This document shows positions 41,318 through 51,755 of a stretch of 64,000 bases of DNA, piece after piece. Within the stretch, counting starts at the first letter, position 1. Every line of letters starts with the position of its first letter. The notes below the pieces were generated by a model that was given only the letters and a program-made list of their open reading frames with translations, had not been told where the DNA came from and searched no databases. The translations under genes and the position numbers were made by a program. The stretch is from Buttiauxella izardii (GTDB taxonomy: Bacteria; Pseudomonadota; Gammaproteobacteria; Enterobacterales; Enterobacteriaceae): contig NZ_QZWH01000006.1 in NCBI RefSeq assembly GCF_003601925.1, positions 124,001 to 188,000 on the forward strand. The letters are read 5' to 3'.

Positions 41318-43252
41318 TTATGAAGATTTGCGCACTCGCAGATACCATTCGCACAGCAGGCGAACTTGTTTGCGGGTGTAGCCTTTCTCCATCATACGAT
41401 CAACAAAGTCATCGTGTTTTTTCTGCTCGTCGGTCGAGGTTTTGGCATTGAACGAGATAACGGGCAGCAGCTCTTCAGTATTCGAGAACATTTTCTTCTC
41501 GATGACGGTGCGCAGCTTCTCGTAGCTGGTCCAGTTAGGGTTACGACCATTATTGTTGGCGCGAGCACGCAGCACGAAATTGACGATTTCATTACGGAAA
41601 TCTTTCGGGTTGCTGATGCCTGCCGGTTTTTCAATTTTTTCCAGTTCCGCATTCAGGGATTCACGGTCAAACAACTGGCCGGTATCCGGGTCGCGGTATT
41701 CCTGATCCTGAATCCAGAAATCAGCGTAGGTTACATAACGGTCGAAAATGTTTTGCCCGTACTCTGAGTAAGATTCGAGATATGCCGTCTGAATCTCTTT
41801 ACCGATAAATTCAGCATATTTCGGGATCAGGTAGCCTTTCAGGTGCTCGAGATATTTCTCCGCCACATCTTGCGGGAATTGCTCGCGCTCGATTTGCTGT
41901 TCCAGAACGTAGAACAAATGCACCGGGTTGGCGGCCACTTCTACGTGGTCAAAGTTGAACACGCGGGAGAGGATTTTGAACGCAAAACGCGTCGACAGGC
42001 CATTCATGCCTTCATCCACGCCAGCGTAATCTCGATACTCCTGGTAAGATTTCGCTTTCGGATCGGTGTCTTTCAAACTCTCGCCGTCATACACCCGCAT
42101 TTTGGAGTAAATACTGGAGTTTTCTGGCTCTTTCAGGCGTGACAGAATTGAGAAGCGCGACAGTGTTTCCAGCGTGCCAGGAGCACATGGCGCGTGCATC
42201 AATTCAGAGTGAGTCAGCAGTTTCTCGTAGATTTTGATCTCTTCGGAAATCCGCAGGCAATAAGGCACTTTGACGATGTAAACACGGTCAAGGAACGCCT
42301 CATTGTTTTTGTTATTACGGAACGTCACCCACTCAGATTCGTTGGAGTGCGCCAGAATAATGCCGTTAAACGGCAGGGCGGAGATACCTTCAGTCCCGTT
42401 ATAGTTCCCCTCCTGAGTTGCGGTCAGCAACGGGTGGAGCACTTTAATTGGGGCTTTGAACATCTCAACGAATTCCATGATGCCCTGGTTTGCGCGGCAC
42501 AGTGCACCGGAATAACCATAAGCATCAGGATCGTTTTGCGCGTGGTTTTCCAGTTTACGGATATCCACTTTACCGACCAGCGCCGAAATATCCTGGTTGT
42601 TTTCGTCACCTGGTTCGGTTTTAGCAATGGCAATTTGCGCCAGAATCGACGGCCAGACTTTTACCACGCGGAATTTGGTGATGTCGCCGCCAAACTCGTG
42701 CAGACGTTTTGCCGCCCACGGCGACATAATCGTGCCGAGATAGCGGTTTGGGACGCCGTACTCTTTTTCAAGAATCGAGGCATCTTCTTGCGGATTGAAC
42801 AGACACAGCGGGTGGTCATTCACCGGGCTGCGTTCGCCATTGGCACTGAGCGTATAAATTGGCACGCGCTGCATTAACGCTTTAAGGCGTTCAGCGAGTG
42901 AGGATTTACCGCCACCAACCGGCCCTAGTAAGTAGAGAATTTGTTTCTTCTCTTCCAGACCCTGGGCCGCATGTTTGAGATAGGCAACAATTTGTTCAAT
43001 GGCTTCTTCCATGCCATAGAACTCTTCAAACGCCGGGTAGCGGGAAATTACCCGGTTCGAAAAGAGACGGGACAGCCGTGGCTCTGTGGCAGTATCCACC
43101 ATTACGGGTTCACCAATGGCCATCAATAGCCTTTCTGCCGCATTAGCATAGGCACTGCGATCTTGCTTACAAACAGCAAGAAACTCCTGCAGTGTGAACT
43201 CTTCGTCCTTGGCAGCTTCATAACGCTGGCGATAGTGATCGAATATATTCAT
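41318..43252 (-). CDS. yeaG: YeaG, PrkA-type serine protein kinase
   Basis: The 644-residue protein starts MNIFDHYRQRYEAAKDEEFT and contains the AAA+ Walker A YLLGPVGGGKSSLAERLK near residues 104-121, and a C-terminal PrkA kinase domain (EGISALPFNGIILAHSNESE, YAGVDEGMNGLSTRF). It is a near-identical counterpart of E. coli YeaG, a kinase of nutrient stress response. I chose the ATG at 43252, behind AAAGGACGGCATGCC, which matches the E. coli length. A sigma54 promoter lies upstream at 43340-43355. It heads the yeaGH operon. Confidence 0.97.
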   Translation of the reverse strand: MNIFDHYRQRYEAAKDEEFTLQEFLAVCKQDRSAYANAAERLLMAIGEPVMVDTATEPRLSRLFSNRVISRYPAFEEFYGMEEAIEQIVAYLKHAAQGLEEKKQILYLLGPVGGGKSSLAERLKALMQRVPIYTLSANGERSPVNDHPLCLFNPQEDASILEKEYGVPNRYLGTIMSPWAAKRLHEFGGDITKFRVVKVWPSILAQIAIAKTEPGDENNQDISALVGKVDIRKLENHAQNDPDAYGYSGALCRANQGIMEFVEMFKAPIKVLHPLLTATQEGNYNGTEGISALPFNGIILAHSNESEWVTFRNNKNNEAFLDRVYIVKVPYCLRISEEIKIYEKLLTHSELMHAPCAPGTLETLSRFSILSRLKEPENSSIYSKMRVYDGESLKDTDPKAKSYQEYRDYAGVDEGMNGLSTRFAFKILSRVFNFDHVEVAANPVHLFYVLEQQIEREQFPQDVAEKYLEHLKGYLIPKYAEFIGKEIQTAYLESYSEYGQNIFDRYVTYADFWIQDQEYRDPDTGQLFDRESLNAELEKIEKPAGISNPKDFRNEIVNFVLRARANNNGRNPNWTSYEKLRTVIEKKMFSNTEELLPVISFNAKTSTDEQKKHDDFVDRMMEKGYTRKQVRLLCEWYLRVRKSS

Positions 43253-43678
43253 GGCATGCCGTCCTTTCGTTTTTAGCACAGGTTAGAGAGCCGTTCGTAT
43301 GAGTAATGGAGGCTCCCGGAAGACGTCTCCTGAATCTTGAGCAACCCTTATGCCAACTTGCAGCGTGGCATTTTCAGTGCTGCGTTCAGCGTATTTCATC
43401 TTCCTAAAATAAAGCGTAGATGGCATTTGCAAAACTTGCATACGGCCACAAGCCAATTTCAATGACATATCAATAACTCATCCATTTATTTCTCCTTTTG
43501 TTGTAAAGAGAAGGCGTTGGCTTCATCTAAGATTCATATAAACGAAACGTCGCTGAAACCCGTTTGAGAGAGTTTGAACGGTTAATCAGAGGTTTCTGAA
43601 ACGTAAAAAATTTGGGGTGAAAGGAAAGGGGGGTTACACTCTCGTCGCTGATTATTTGATTAAAGGACTTAAAAGATT
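43253..43678. other. yeaG-mipA divergent control region
   Basis: These 426 nt contain no convincing gene. The yeaG side holds a sigma54 promoter (own entry). The mipA side ends in AAAGGACTTAAAAGATT before the GTG start. No certain mipA promoter was found. Confidence 0.55.
43340..43355 (-). promoter_or_regulatory. Sigma54 promoter of yeaGH
   Basis: The minus strand reads TGGCATAAGGGTTGCT, a full match to TGGCAYRNNNNTTGCW with GG and GC at the -24/-12 positions. Transcription would start near 43329, leaving a leader of about 77 nt. E. coli yeaGH is known to be RpoN-dependent with NtrC, which supports this call. Enhancer sites were not identified. Confidence 0.88.
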
Positions 43679-44428
43679 GTGAGCAAATTCAAAATTATTA
43701 CTTTGGGGGCGCTAATTGCCTCTTCTTTTTCTGCTGTTCATGCCGCAGATGGCCCATGGTCTTTAGGGGCGGCAGCCCTGGTTACACCGAACTTGTATAA
43801 AGGCGATCAGGACCGTGTGTATCCGGTACCGATGATCGGTTACGAAGGTGACAGTTTCTACTTGCGTGGACTGACTGCGGGTTACTACTTGTGGAATGAT
43901 CAGACCGATAAGCTGTCTATTACTGCCTATTATTCGCCACTGTTTTTCCGCGCCAAAGACAGCGACCGTCACGATATGCGTCAGTTGAATAACCGGTACG
44001 CGACGCTGATGGCGGGGCTTTCATACGCTCATTACACCCAATATGGGTTCCTGCGTACGGTGTTGGCTGGTGACACGCTGGACAACAGCAACGGTATTAC
44101 GTGGGACACGGCGTGGTTGTATCGCTACACCACCGACCGCCTGACCCTCACACCGGGTATCGGGATCACGTGGAGCAGCGAAAACCAGAACGAATACTAT
44201 TATGGCGTGAGTAAAAATGAATCCGCGCGCAGTGGCATGAGTTCTTATGATCCCAATGATAGTTGGGCGCCGTATGTTGAGTTGTCTGTGAACTACAAGC
44301 TGACAGATAACTGGAATGTGTTCGGCATGGGTCGCTATGTTCGCCTGGCGGATGAAGTCACCAGCAGCCCGATGGTAGATAAAGAGTGGACCGGCATTTT
44401 AATGACGGGTATCACGTATAGTTTCTGA
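43679..44428 (+). CDS. mipA: MipA, MltA-interacting outer-membrane protein
   Basis: The 249-residue protein has a signal peptide (KIITLGALIASSFSAVHA, cleavage before ADGPW), then a beta-barrel pattern (SLGAAALVTPNLYKGDQDRV, PVPMIGYEGDSFYLRGLTAG) ending with ILMTGITYSF, an outer-membrane terminal Phe. MipA bridges the transglycosylase MltA and PBP1B. The start is GTG at 43679 behind AAAGGACTTAAAAGATT. It is divergent from yeaG and followed by yeaE. Confidence 0.95.
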   Translation: MSKFKIITLGALIASSFSAVHAADGPWSLGAAALVTPNLYKGDQDRVYPVPMIGYEGDSFYLRGLTAGYYLWNDQTDKLSITAYYSPLFFRAKDSDRHDMRQLNNRYATLMAGLSYAHYTQYGFLRTVLAGDTLDNSNGITWDTAWLYRYTTDRLTLTPGIGITWSSENQNEYYYGVSKNESARSGMSSYDPNDSWAPYVELSVNYKLTDNWNVFGMGRYVRLADEVTSSPMVDKEWTGILMTGITYSF

Positions 44429-44450
44429 TAGTGCAGTTAATGTCTTGATG

Positions 44451-44468
44451 CGGGGCGCTTGCGCCCCG
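44451..44468 (+). terminator. GC-rich hairpin after mipA
   Basis: CGGGGCG-CTTG-CGCCCCG with a short TTTGC tail lies 22 nt after the mipA stop. The weak T tract makes it a possible attenuating terminator before yeaE. Confidence 0.55.
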
Positions 44469-44506
44469 TTTGCATTATTGTGGTGCAACAGTTCTGGAGG
44501 GATGTC

Positions 44507-45358
44507 ATGGCAAAACAAATTCTCTTTTCTGATTCAAAACCAATACCGGCCATCGGGCAGGGCACCTGGTACATGGGCGAAAACTCAGCCCAGCATGTTG
44601 ACGAAGTCAATGCATTGCGAGCAGGACTCGATCTTGGTTTAACGCTTATCGACACCGCCGAAATGTATGCCAATGGCGAAGCTGAAAAAGTAGTGGGTGA
44701 AGCTATCTCTGGCCGACGTGACGAGGTTTTCCTCGTCTCGAAAGTGTATCCGTGGAATGCCGCGGGGCAGAGCGCTATTACCGCCTGCGAAAATAGTCTT
44801 AAGCGGCTGAAAACCGATTATCTCGATCTCTATTTGCTGCACTGGCGCGGAGATATTCCTCTGGAAGAAACCGTCAGCGTGATGCAACACCTTATTACAC
44901 AGGGGAAAATTCGCCGTTGGGGGGTATCCAATCTTGACTACAGCGACATGCAGGAATTATGGAATGTAGCGGGAGGGCGAGAATGCGCCACCAATCAGGT
45001 GCTTTACCATCTGGCTTCACGCGGCATTGAGTATGATTTACTGCCGTGGTGCCAGCAGCAAAATATGCCGTTAATGGCCTACTGCCCATTGGCGCAAGCA
45101 GGACGTTTGCGTAGTGGATTGATGAATGATCCGGCTCTTAACCATCTCGCTCAGCAAAAAGGCGCGACTGTTGCACAACTATTGTTAGCCTGGGTTATTC
45201 ATCACGATGGTGTGATAGCGATCCCGAAGGCGGGAAGTGTGGCGCATGTAAAAGAAAATGCCGCAGCGCTGGAAATTGAGTTGAGCCAGGAAGAGATTGA
45301 ACTGATGGAAAAGGCGTTTCCGGCACCGGGCCGTAAAACGCCTTTAGATATGGTTTAA
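44507..45358 (+). CDS. yeaE: YeaE, aldo/keto reductase (methylglyoxal reductase family)
   Basis: The 283-residue TIM-barrel enzyme has the AKR tetrad regions: DLGLTLIDTAEMYANGEAEK (Asp and Tyr), FLVSKVYPWN (Lys), LDLYLLHWRG (His), and AIPKAGSVAHVKENAAALEI near the NADPH site. E. coli YeaE reduces methylglyoxal to acetol. The ATG at 44507 follows GGAGGGATGTC. Its stop overlaps the convergent yeaD stop by 4 nt. Confidence 0.94.
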   Translation: MAKQILFSDSKPIPAIGQGTWYMGENSAQHVDEVNALRAGLDLGLTLIDTAEMYANGEAEKVVGEAISGRRDEVFLVSKVYPWNAAGQSAITACENSLKRLKTDYLDLYLLHWRGDIPLEETVSVMQHLITQGKIRRWGVSNLDYSDMQELWNVAGGRECATNQVLYHLASRGIEYDLLPWCQQQNMPLMAYCPLAQAGRLRSGLMNDPALNHLAQQKGATVAQLLLAWVIHHDGVIAIPKAGSVAHVKENAAALEIELSQEEIELMEKAFPAPGRKTPLDMV

Positions 45359-46242
45359 GCTTTTTTCGCTACACGCAGTGTTGCCGCTAAACGCGCTGGT
45401 TTGTCAGCCGTTGCTTTTTGCGGTGCGCTGGCACACGCCGTTTCTACGCAAACAAAAGTCTTATAACCCTCGTCTGGCATATCCGCCATAGAGGCTGACA
45501 GTGCCGGGCCTGGGTTCCAGCCAACGACGTTGATGTGGTGATGGTGAACCACATCGATAGTGCGATTCAGGCTGGCATCATGAATAACGCTGCACTCTTC
45601 TGGTTCCAGATACACACGGTCAGTGCGATCCGGGAAGGTCTGCACGCCATCGGTTAACTCGCCGAGAGAAGCGTTCAGCACTTTATCAATATATTTGTTG
45701 CCCAGCCCACTCACTTTCACATCGGCGATATCGCCAACATTGAAGTAAGTATGCAGTGCAGAGTTCACTTCAAACTCGCCGTGTGCTTCCAGTTCCATCT
45801 CACAGGTTTTACCCAGTTTGTAACGTGCGTACAGGGTAAAGTCATGTGGCCAATATTTGCGAGTCGCATCGCTGCTTGGCAATTCGAAAGTCAGTGAAAC
45901 ACCGCTTTCATCTTCATTGTGTGCAGTCAGTGTCCACGGCAGGTTACGGGCAAAACCGTGCGCTGGCAGATTGGCTTGTGCGCCTGGGCCAAACCATGGC
46001 CAGCAGATTGGCACGCCGCCACGAATCGCTTTACCGTCCTGGAATGGAGTGTTGTCGCTCAACCACAGCACTTCTTCTTCACCAGCCGGTTTCCACGACA
46101 GCAAATGTGCACCTTGCAAAGTAAAGGAACCGCGAGCTTGTGGATGGTCAACTACGATAGCTTCCAGTTCATCAATCTGGCGACGAGACACGGAAGGGGT
46201 GATTTGTTCAATAACCGGAAGGGCAAAAATTTTATTAATCAT
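45355..46242 (-). CDS. yeaD: YeaD, glucose-6-phosphate 1-epimerase family
   Basis: The 295-residue aldose-epimerase-fold protein contains GAHLLSWKPAGEEEVLWLSD, GVPICWPWFGPGAQANLPAH with the catalytic His in PAHGFAR, and HTYFNVGDIADVKVSGL. It interconverts hexose-6-phosphate anomers. It lies just downstream of gapA on the same strand, as in E. coli, but a terminator intervenes. The run HHHHINVVGWNPGPA is typical near the active-site Glu loop (VCVETACAS). Confidence 0.93.
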   Translation of the reverse strand: MINKIFALPVIEQITPSVSRRQIDELEAIVVDHPQARGSFTLQGAHLLSWKPAGEEEVLWLSDNTPFQDGKAIRGGVPICWPWFGPGAQANLPAHGFARNLPWTLTAHNEDESGVSLTFELPSSDATRKYWPHDFTLYARYKLGKTCEMELEAHGEFEVNSALHTYFNVGDIADVKVSGLGNKYIDKVLNASLGELTDGVQTFPDRTDRVYLEPEECSVIHDASLNRTIDVVHHHHINVVGWNPGPALSASMADMPDEGYKTFVCVETACASAPQKATADKPARLAATLRVAKKA

Positions 46243-46273
46243 TGGTTCAACCTATCGATCAAAGGCGAAAAAA

Positions 46274-46295
46274 AAGGGCGACCGTAGTCACCCTT
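46274..46295 (-). terminator. gapA terminator
   Basis: On the minus strand AAGGGTGAC-TACG-GTCGCCCTT (one mismatch) is followed by eight T, 25 nt after the gapA stop. Confidence 0.88.
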
Positions 46296-46318
46296 CAGGA
46301 TTAATTACTCATCTCAAC

Positions 46319-47660
<1,342 letters not shown>

Positions 47661-48074
47661 ATGGCAAATCAATTACCTCCTGATTCATCTAAAAAAAACC
47701 TGTCTGAGATGCAGTTTTATGTCACCCAGAAGCATGGCACCGAGCCTCCGTTTTCAGGGCGTTTACTGCATAACAAACGTGATGGTGTTTATCACTGCCT
47801 GGTCTGTGATGCGCCGCTGTTTATGTCCGACTCTAAGTACGACTCAGGCTGCGGCTGGCCTAGCTTCTACGAGCCGGTCAGCGACAATGCCATCACCTAT
47901 ATCAAAGACTTCACACATGGCATGGAACGGGTAGAAATCCGTTGCAGCAATTGTGAAGCGCATTTAGGTCATGTTTTCCCGGATGGCCCGCAGCCAACCG
48001 GTGAGCGTTACTGCGTAAATTCAGCGTCGTTAAACTTCACCGATGATAAAAACGGTGAACAAACTGAAGGCTGA
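47661..48074 (+). CDS. msrB: MsrB, methionine-(R)-sulfoxide reductase
   Basis: The 137-residue protein has zinc-binding pairs CLVC (46, 49) and CSNC (95, 98) and catalytic Cys118 in [11 protein letters not shown]. The [11 protein letters not shown] motif and [10 protein letters not shown] complete the family signature. It repairs the R-epimer of methionine sulfoxide in proteins. It is divergent from gapA and followed by yeaC, as in E. coli. Confidence 0.97.
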   Translation: MANQLPPDSSKKNLSEMQFYVTQKHGTEPPFSGRLLHNKRDGVYHCLVCDAPLFMSDSKYDSGCGWPSFYEPVSDNAITYIKDFTHGMERVEIRCSNCEAHLGHVFPDGPQPTGERYCVNSASLNFTDDKNGEQTEG

Positions 48075-48113
48075 AAAATCGATTCAGCAAATTATTCCAC
48101 AGGAACTTGCCGC

Positions 48114-48392
48114 ATGATGAACCTGGATGAAATGTTAGACACAATGACACCGGAAGTTTATCAACGCCTGGTGACTGCCGTTGAGCTGGGAAAATGGCCT
48201 GACGGTGTGGCGCTGACGCCTGATCAAAAAGAGAACAGTTTGCAATTGGTGATGATGTGGCAGACGCGTCATAACACCGATCCGCAGCATATGACCATCG
48301 GCACTGATGGCAATATCGTGATGAAGAGTAAGCAGCAGCTCAAAGCCGAGTTCGGTATTGAACCTGCGCCGATTTTGACGGTGAAGCTGTAG
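48114..48392 (+). CDS. yeaC: YeaC, DUF1315 protein
   Basis: The 92-residue protein contains TPEVYQRLVTAVELGKWPDG and VALTPDQKENSLQLVMMWQT, which match E. coli YeaC almost position for position. Function is unknown. The double ATG leaves a one-residue ambiguity (48114 or 48117). It lies 39 nt after msrB, so co-transcription is likely. Confidence 0.93.
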   Translation: MMNLDEMLDTMTPEVYQRLVTAVELGKWPDGVALTPDQKENSLQLVMMWQTRHNTDPQHMTIGTDGNIVMKSKQQLKAEFGIEPAPILTVKL

Positions 48393-48401
48393 GTTTTAAA
48401 A

Positions 48402-48425
48402 TTGGGTGGCGCAAAGGCCACCCAA
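48402..48425. terminator. Convergent hairpin between yeaC and the chitinase gene
   Basis: TTGGGTGGC-GCAAAG-GCCACCCAA has a perfect 9-bp stem. The plus-strand T tract is weak (CTTAACTT) and the minus-strand side has TTTTAAAAC. Confidence 0.65.
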
Positions 48426-48437
48426 CTTAACTTGCTA

Positions 48438-49709
48438 TTAATGCTCGGTTTTAATACCCAAATCTTTGGCTAATTCTTTCGCCAATTTATTGTTGTCATC
48501 CGCTCCATACTCCCAGAACATCGCACCGCCCAAACCTTTCGCTTTGATGTACTCCGCTTTGATTGCCACAGAACGCGGGTTCTCATACGAAATCGCGAAC
48601 AGATCTTTTCCTTCAGCCGACTTAATCGTCAGGTACGGCACATGCGCATCGTCATCCCAGTTTTCCGTAAAGCGCTTTTGCGGATCGTTAAGCATCTTGC
48701 TGACGATATCGTTGTATTTCATGTAGCTGTCTTTCGTCAGATCAACGCCCAAAGACATAAACAACGCTTTTTCGGTATCGCCAAAATAGGGTTGAGTGAC
48801 CGGGTTTTTCGCCGCGTCTGGCTTATCCCAGTCAATACCTGGCTCGGTTGCGCGCTTAGGGATTCGCCCGTAGAAGCCAATGCCGAGGTTCATTTGTTCA
48901 GGTTTCAAACCGGCTTTAATGTAGTTATCGACGACATAATTGACATTGTATTTATCAGCCGCAGCCACCGTCGGCCAGGTTTTTGAATCATAAAGATTGG
49001 CGTTAAAATATTGCGTGCCGTACGCCATGTCGTAGGTCATCAGATTGATGTAATCCAGCGCTGGCGCGATGGCTTTCACATCCACCCATTCGGTTGGGCT
49101 TTTCACATTCGCGCCCACGGCAATGGTCAGGAGCTTGTCTTTGCCGATAGCGGCACGTAGCTCATTAAGCAAAGTCGTAAAATTAGCGCGGTCTTCCGGC
49201 AGACTCGCAACCAAACCCCACGCGCCGTTCACCGGATACTCCCAGTCAAGATCGATGCCGTCCAGCCCGTAACGTTTCATCACTTCCTGGGCTGAGCGGA
49301 TAAACACCGCACGGTTTTCAGCGGTAGCTGCCGCACCGGAGAAGCCACGAGCCCCCCAGCCGCCAACGGATAACAATACTTTTAGCGATGGGTTTTGTTT
49401 ACGTAAGGCGGGGATCTTTTCAAGGTCGGCCATCACTTTTGGTGACAGCCAAATTTGATGCAGTTTCGACGAGTCTTTCAGTGCGGGATTTGTTTCGTCC
49501 TTTTCATCGTTATAAATCAGGCCGAAGGAATAGTTGAGGTGAGTTATCTGGCGCACATCGAGTTTATCAATATCACCGCCAGGCCCGGCAGTCACATCAC
49601 CACCGCCGTTGAAATAACCTACTGAAAGATAATTGCTTGCCTGAGCCGCTCCGGCACAGGCGATTTGTATCACTGCCAGCAATGGCAGCAGTTTACGCGT
49701 GAAAACCAT
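48438..49709 (-). CDS. Secreted GH18 chitinase
   Basis: The 423-residue protein has a signal peptide (KLLPLLAVIQIACAGAAQAS, cleavage near residue 24) and a single GH18 barrel. It contains KVLLSVGGWGARGFSGAA and the catalytic DGIDLDWEYP, with Glu157 as acid and Asp153/Asp155 assisting. MTYDMAYGTQYF and GGAMFWEYGADD complete the substrate cleft. No chitin-binding module is attached. It is read toward yeaC. In E. coli K-12 this interval holds the ydj sugar cluster instead. A LacI-type palindrome at 49779-49792 suggests sugar-controlled expression. The ATG follows GAGGAACGACACA. Confidence 0.93.
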   Translation of the reverse strand: MVFTRKLLPLLAVIQIACAGAAQASNYLSVGYFNGGGDVTAGPGGDIDKLDVRQITHLNYSFGLIYNDEKDETNPALKDSSKLHQIWLSPKVMADLEKIPALRKQNPSLKVLLSVGGWGARGFSGAAATAENRAVFIRSAQEVMKRYGLDGIDLDWEYPVNGAWGLVASLPEDRANFTTLLNELRAAIGKDKLLTIAVGANVKSPTEWVDVKAIAPALDYINLMTYDMAYGTQYFNANLYDSKTWPTVAAADKYNVNYVVDNYIKAGLKPEQMNLGIGFYGRIPKRATEPGIDWDKPDAAKNPVTQPYFGDTEKALFMSLGVDLTKDSYMKYNDIVSKMLNDPQKRFTENWDDDAHVPYLTIKSAEGKDLFAISYENPRSVAIKAEYIKAKGLGGAMFWEYGADDNNKLAKELAKDLGIKTEH

Positions 49710-49778
49710 TGTGTCGTTCCTCTTTGACGGGCAAATAAAAGTAAAGCTAAGTTGCTGCATTAATAAACAAATTGATTA

Positions 49779-49792
49779 TGAGAGCGCTCTCA
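49779..49792. promoter_or_regulatory. LacI-type operator palindrome upstream of the chitinase gene
   Basis: TGAGAGCGCTCTCA is a perfect 14-bp palindrome with the central CG typical of LacI/GalR-family sites, 70 nt upstream of the chitinase start. A partial copy TGAGAGCGGA follows about 30 nt further. No LacI-type gene is in the window, so the regulator would act from elsewhere. Confidence 0.66.
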
Positions 49793-49884
49793 AAAATGAG
49801 CGAGCATTAAAAGTTGAGAATGAGAGCGGAATCGAATAAAGAAAGGAGGGCGCTTTCACGCCCCGGGGATTGGGTCAGCGAAAT

Positions 49885-50514
49885 TTAGTAAGTGAAATCA
49901 GCCAGTGTCATCAACGTCGCACCGGCCGCCGACATATCCTGGAATGCTCGCAGGCCATCTTGTGGATGCAGATTCACCGCCCGGCAGCCATCCGTCACCA
50001 CCGTGACTTCATAACCCAGCGACAGGGCGTCGAGCACAGTGAACTTCACGCAATAGTCTGTCGCCAGCCCCATCACCACCAGCTGTTTTATCTCGTTGCG
50101 ATATAACCAGTCATCAAGCTGCGTTTTCTGGCGATGGCCGTTATCGAAAAACGCGCTGTAGCTATCAATCAAAGGGTTTTCACCCTTTTGAATAACAGCG
50201 TCTATCTCCGGCGTATTTAACAACGGATGGAGTTGTGCGCCTTCGCTGTTCTGCACGCAATGATCCGGCCACCAGGTTTGTCGCAATCCGTCGAGTTTAC
50301 CTTGTGAAAAAGGCTCGGTTCCCTGAACGCTGGCAAAACTCCCGTGATTGCTTGGATGCCAGTCCTGGGTCGCAACTACGGCATCCCCCTTCGCCTTGCA
50401 ATAGCTTATCAACGCATTTGCGACATCAATCGTGCTATCGCCTTCCTGCACGGCAAGTGCGCCACCCGCACAAAAATCATTCTGTAAATCAACCAATAAC
50501 AAGGCACGTTTCAT
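49885..50514 (-). CDS. pncA: PncA, nicotinamidase
   Basis: The 209-residue isochorismatase-fold hydrolase begins MKRALLLVDLQNDFCAGGAL, with the catalytic Asp in VDLQNDF. TQDWHPSNHGSFAS is the metal-binding loop, and LATDYCVKFTVLDALSLGYE carries the nucleophilic Cys. It hydrolyses nicotinamide to nicotinate for NAD salvage. It starts 9 nt after ansA, so the two form an operon, as in E. coli. Confidence 0.96.
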   Translation of the reverse strand: MKRALLLVDLQNDFCAGGALAVQEGDSTIDVANALISYCKAKGDAVVATQDWHPSNHGSFASVQGTEPFSQGKLDGLRQTWWPDHCVQNSEGAQLHPLLNTPEIDAVIQKGENPLIDSYSAFFDNGHRQKTQLDDWLYRNEIKQLVVMGLATDYCVKFTVLDALSLGYEVTVVTDGCRAVNLHPQDGLRAFQDMSAAGATLMTLADFTY

Positions 50515-50523
50515 GGTTCTTCC

Positions 50524-51540
50524 TTATTCGTCCGGAGTCAGCTCGCCACGTAAATTGCGCGACATTGCTTCGCGAATGGCCTGCACGTCCAGATTCTGGC
50601 TGAGCAAATAATGAAGTTTAGTCAGTGTGGCTTCTACCGTCATATCAGAACCACTGATTACGCCCGCCTGAGCCAACGCATTGCCGGTCGCATAGCCGCC
50701 CATATTCACTTTACCGGACATACATTGCGTCAGATTGACCACCACAATGCCGCGCGAGGAGGCTTCTTGTAGCTCTTTGAGGAACGCTCCGTTTTGTGGA
50801 GCGTTGCCCACACCGTAAGAGCGCAGAATCAGTGCTTTCACCGGCTGGCGTAAAAAGTTGCTGACCACATCCGCAGAAATCCCCGGATAAATCGTTACCA
50901 CGCCAATCGGCTGTGGCGTGATGGGGTGAACGATAAGCTCACCGTCACCGTGTGGGGCAGGCGGTGTATTCAGGCGGCGAATGTGAATCCCAGCTTCCAG
51001 TAACGGCGCAAGATTTGGCGAAGCGAACGCATCGAAACCATCAGCATGGGCTTTGGTGGTGCGGTTGCCGCGATACAAACGATTATTGAAGAACAACGTC
51101 ACTTCGTTAATCGGGAAATTTGCCGCCACATATAACGAGTTCAGCAGGTTAATCTGGCCGTCAGAACGCAATTCAGCTAACGGAATCTGCGAGCCGGTCA
51201 CGATAACGGGCTTGCTAAGATTTTCCAGCATGAACGACAGCGCGGAAGCCGTGAACGCCATGGTGTCAGTGCCGTGCAGAATCACGAAACCGTCGTATTC
51301 GTCGTAATGCGCTTTGATGTCATCAGCGATGTGTTGCCAGTCTTCTGGCGTCATATCCGAGGAATCCATTAGCGGCTGATATTCGTGAATCGTGAAATCA
51401 GGCATTTCCTGACGGTGGAATTCTGGCATTAACGCCAACTGGCGCTGGAGATGACCGGAAACGGGGATATAACCGTGTTCAGAGCGTTGCATACCGATAG
51501 TACCGCCGGTGTAGGCAACGTAGATGGATTTCTTTTGCAT
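50524..51540 (-). CDS. ansA: AnsA, cytoplasmic L-asparaginase I
   Basis: The 338-residue protein starts KKSIYVAYTGGTIGMQRSEH with the catalytic Thr in TGGTIGM. The second active-site segment is FVILHGTDTMAFTASALSFM, and VVVNLTQCMSGKVNMGGYAT lies in the C-terminal domain. It has no signal peptide, as expected for type I. It hydrolyses asparagine to aspartate and ammonia. It is transcribed before pncA. Confidence 0.96.
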   Translation of the reverse strand: MQKKSIYVAYTGGTIGMQRSEHGYIPVSGHLQRQLALMPEFHRQEMPDFTIHEYQPLMDSSDMTPEDWQHIADDIKAHYDEYDGFVILHGTDTMAFTASALSFMLENLSKPVIVTGSQIPLAELRSDGQINLLNSLYVAANFPINEVTLFFNNRLYRGNRTTKAHADGFDAFASPNLAPLLEAGIHIRRLNTPPAPHGDGELIVHPITPQPIGVVTIYPGISADVVSNFLRQPVKALILRSYGVGNAPQNGAFLKELQEASSRGIVVVNLTQCMSGKVNMGGYATGNALAQAGVISGSDMTVEATLTKLHYLLSQNLDVQAIREAMSRNLRGELTPDE

Positions 51541-51577
51541 GAGAGAACTCAGGGAGTTGGCGTAATGGGGCGCAGTA

Positions 51578-51704
51578 TATACCCGTCATACTTCAAACTG
51601 TATCATTGTTGGCTGCGTTTACTTACCCGAATCACTTACTTATGTAAGCTCATCGGAATGCGTTCACTTGCCGCCTCGATGCATTTTGAATTATTGAGGG
51701 TATA
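51578..51704. repeat. ERIC element (127 bp)
   Basis: The outer ends are near-complementary (TATACCCGTCATACTTCAA and TTGAATTATTGAGGGTATA). The core ATGTAAGCTCATCGGAATGC resembles the ERIC core used for fingerprinting primers. The length of about 127 bp is exactly that of ERIC (IRU) elements. It lies intergenically between ansA and the sppA terminator. Confidence 0.9.
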
Positions 51705-51725
51705 GGTGGATCGAGGCAAAAAAAT

Positions 51726-51747
51726 CAGCCCGGTAAATACCGGGCTG
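51726..51747 (-). terminator. sppA terminator
   Basis: CAGCCCGGTA/TACCGGGCTG with a two-base loop, followed on the minus strand by a T run. It lies 8 nt downstream of the sppA stop. Confidence 0.9.
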
Positions 51748-51755
51748 GATTCAGA

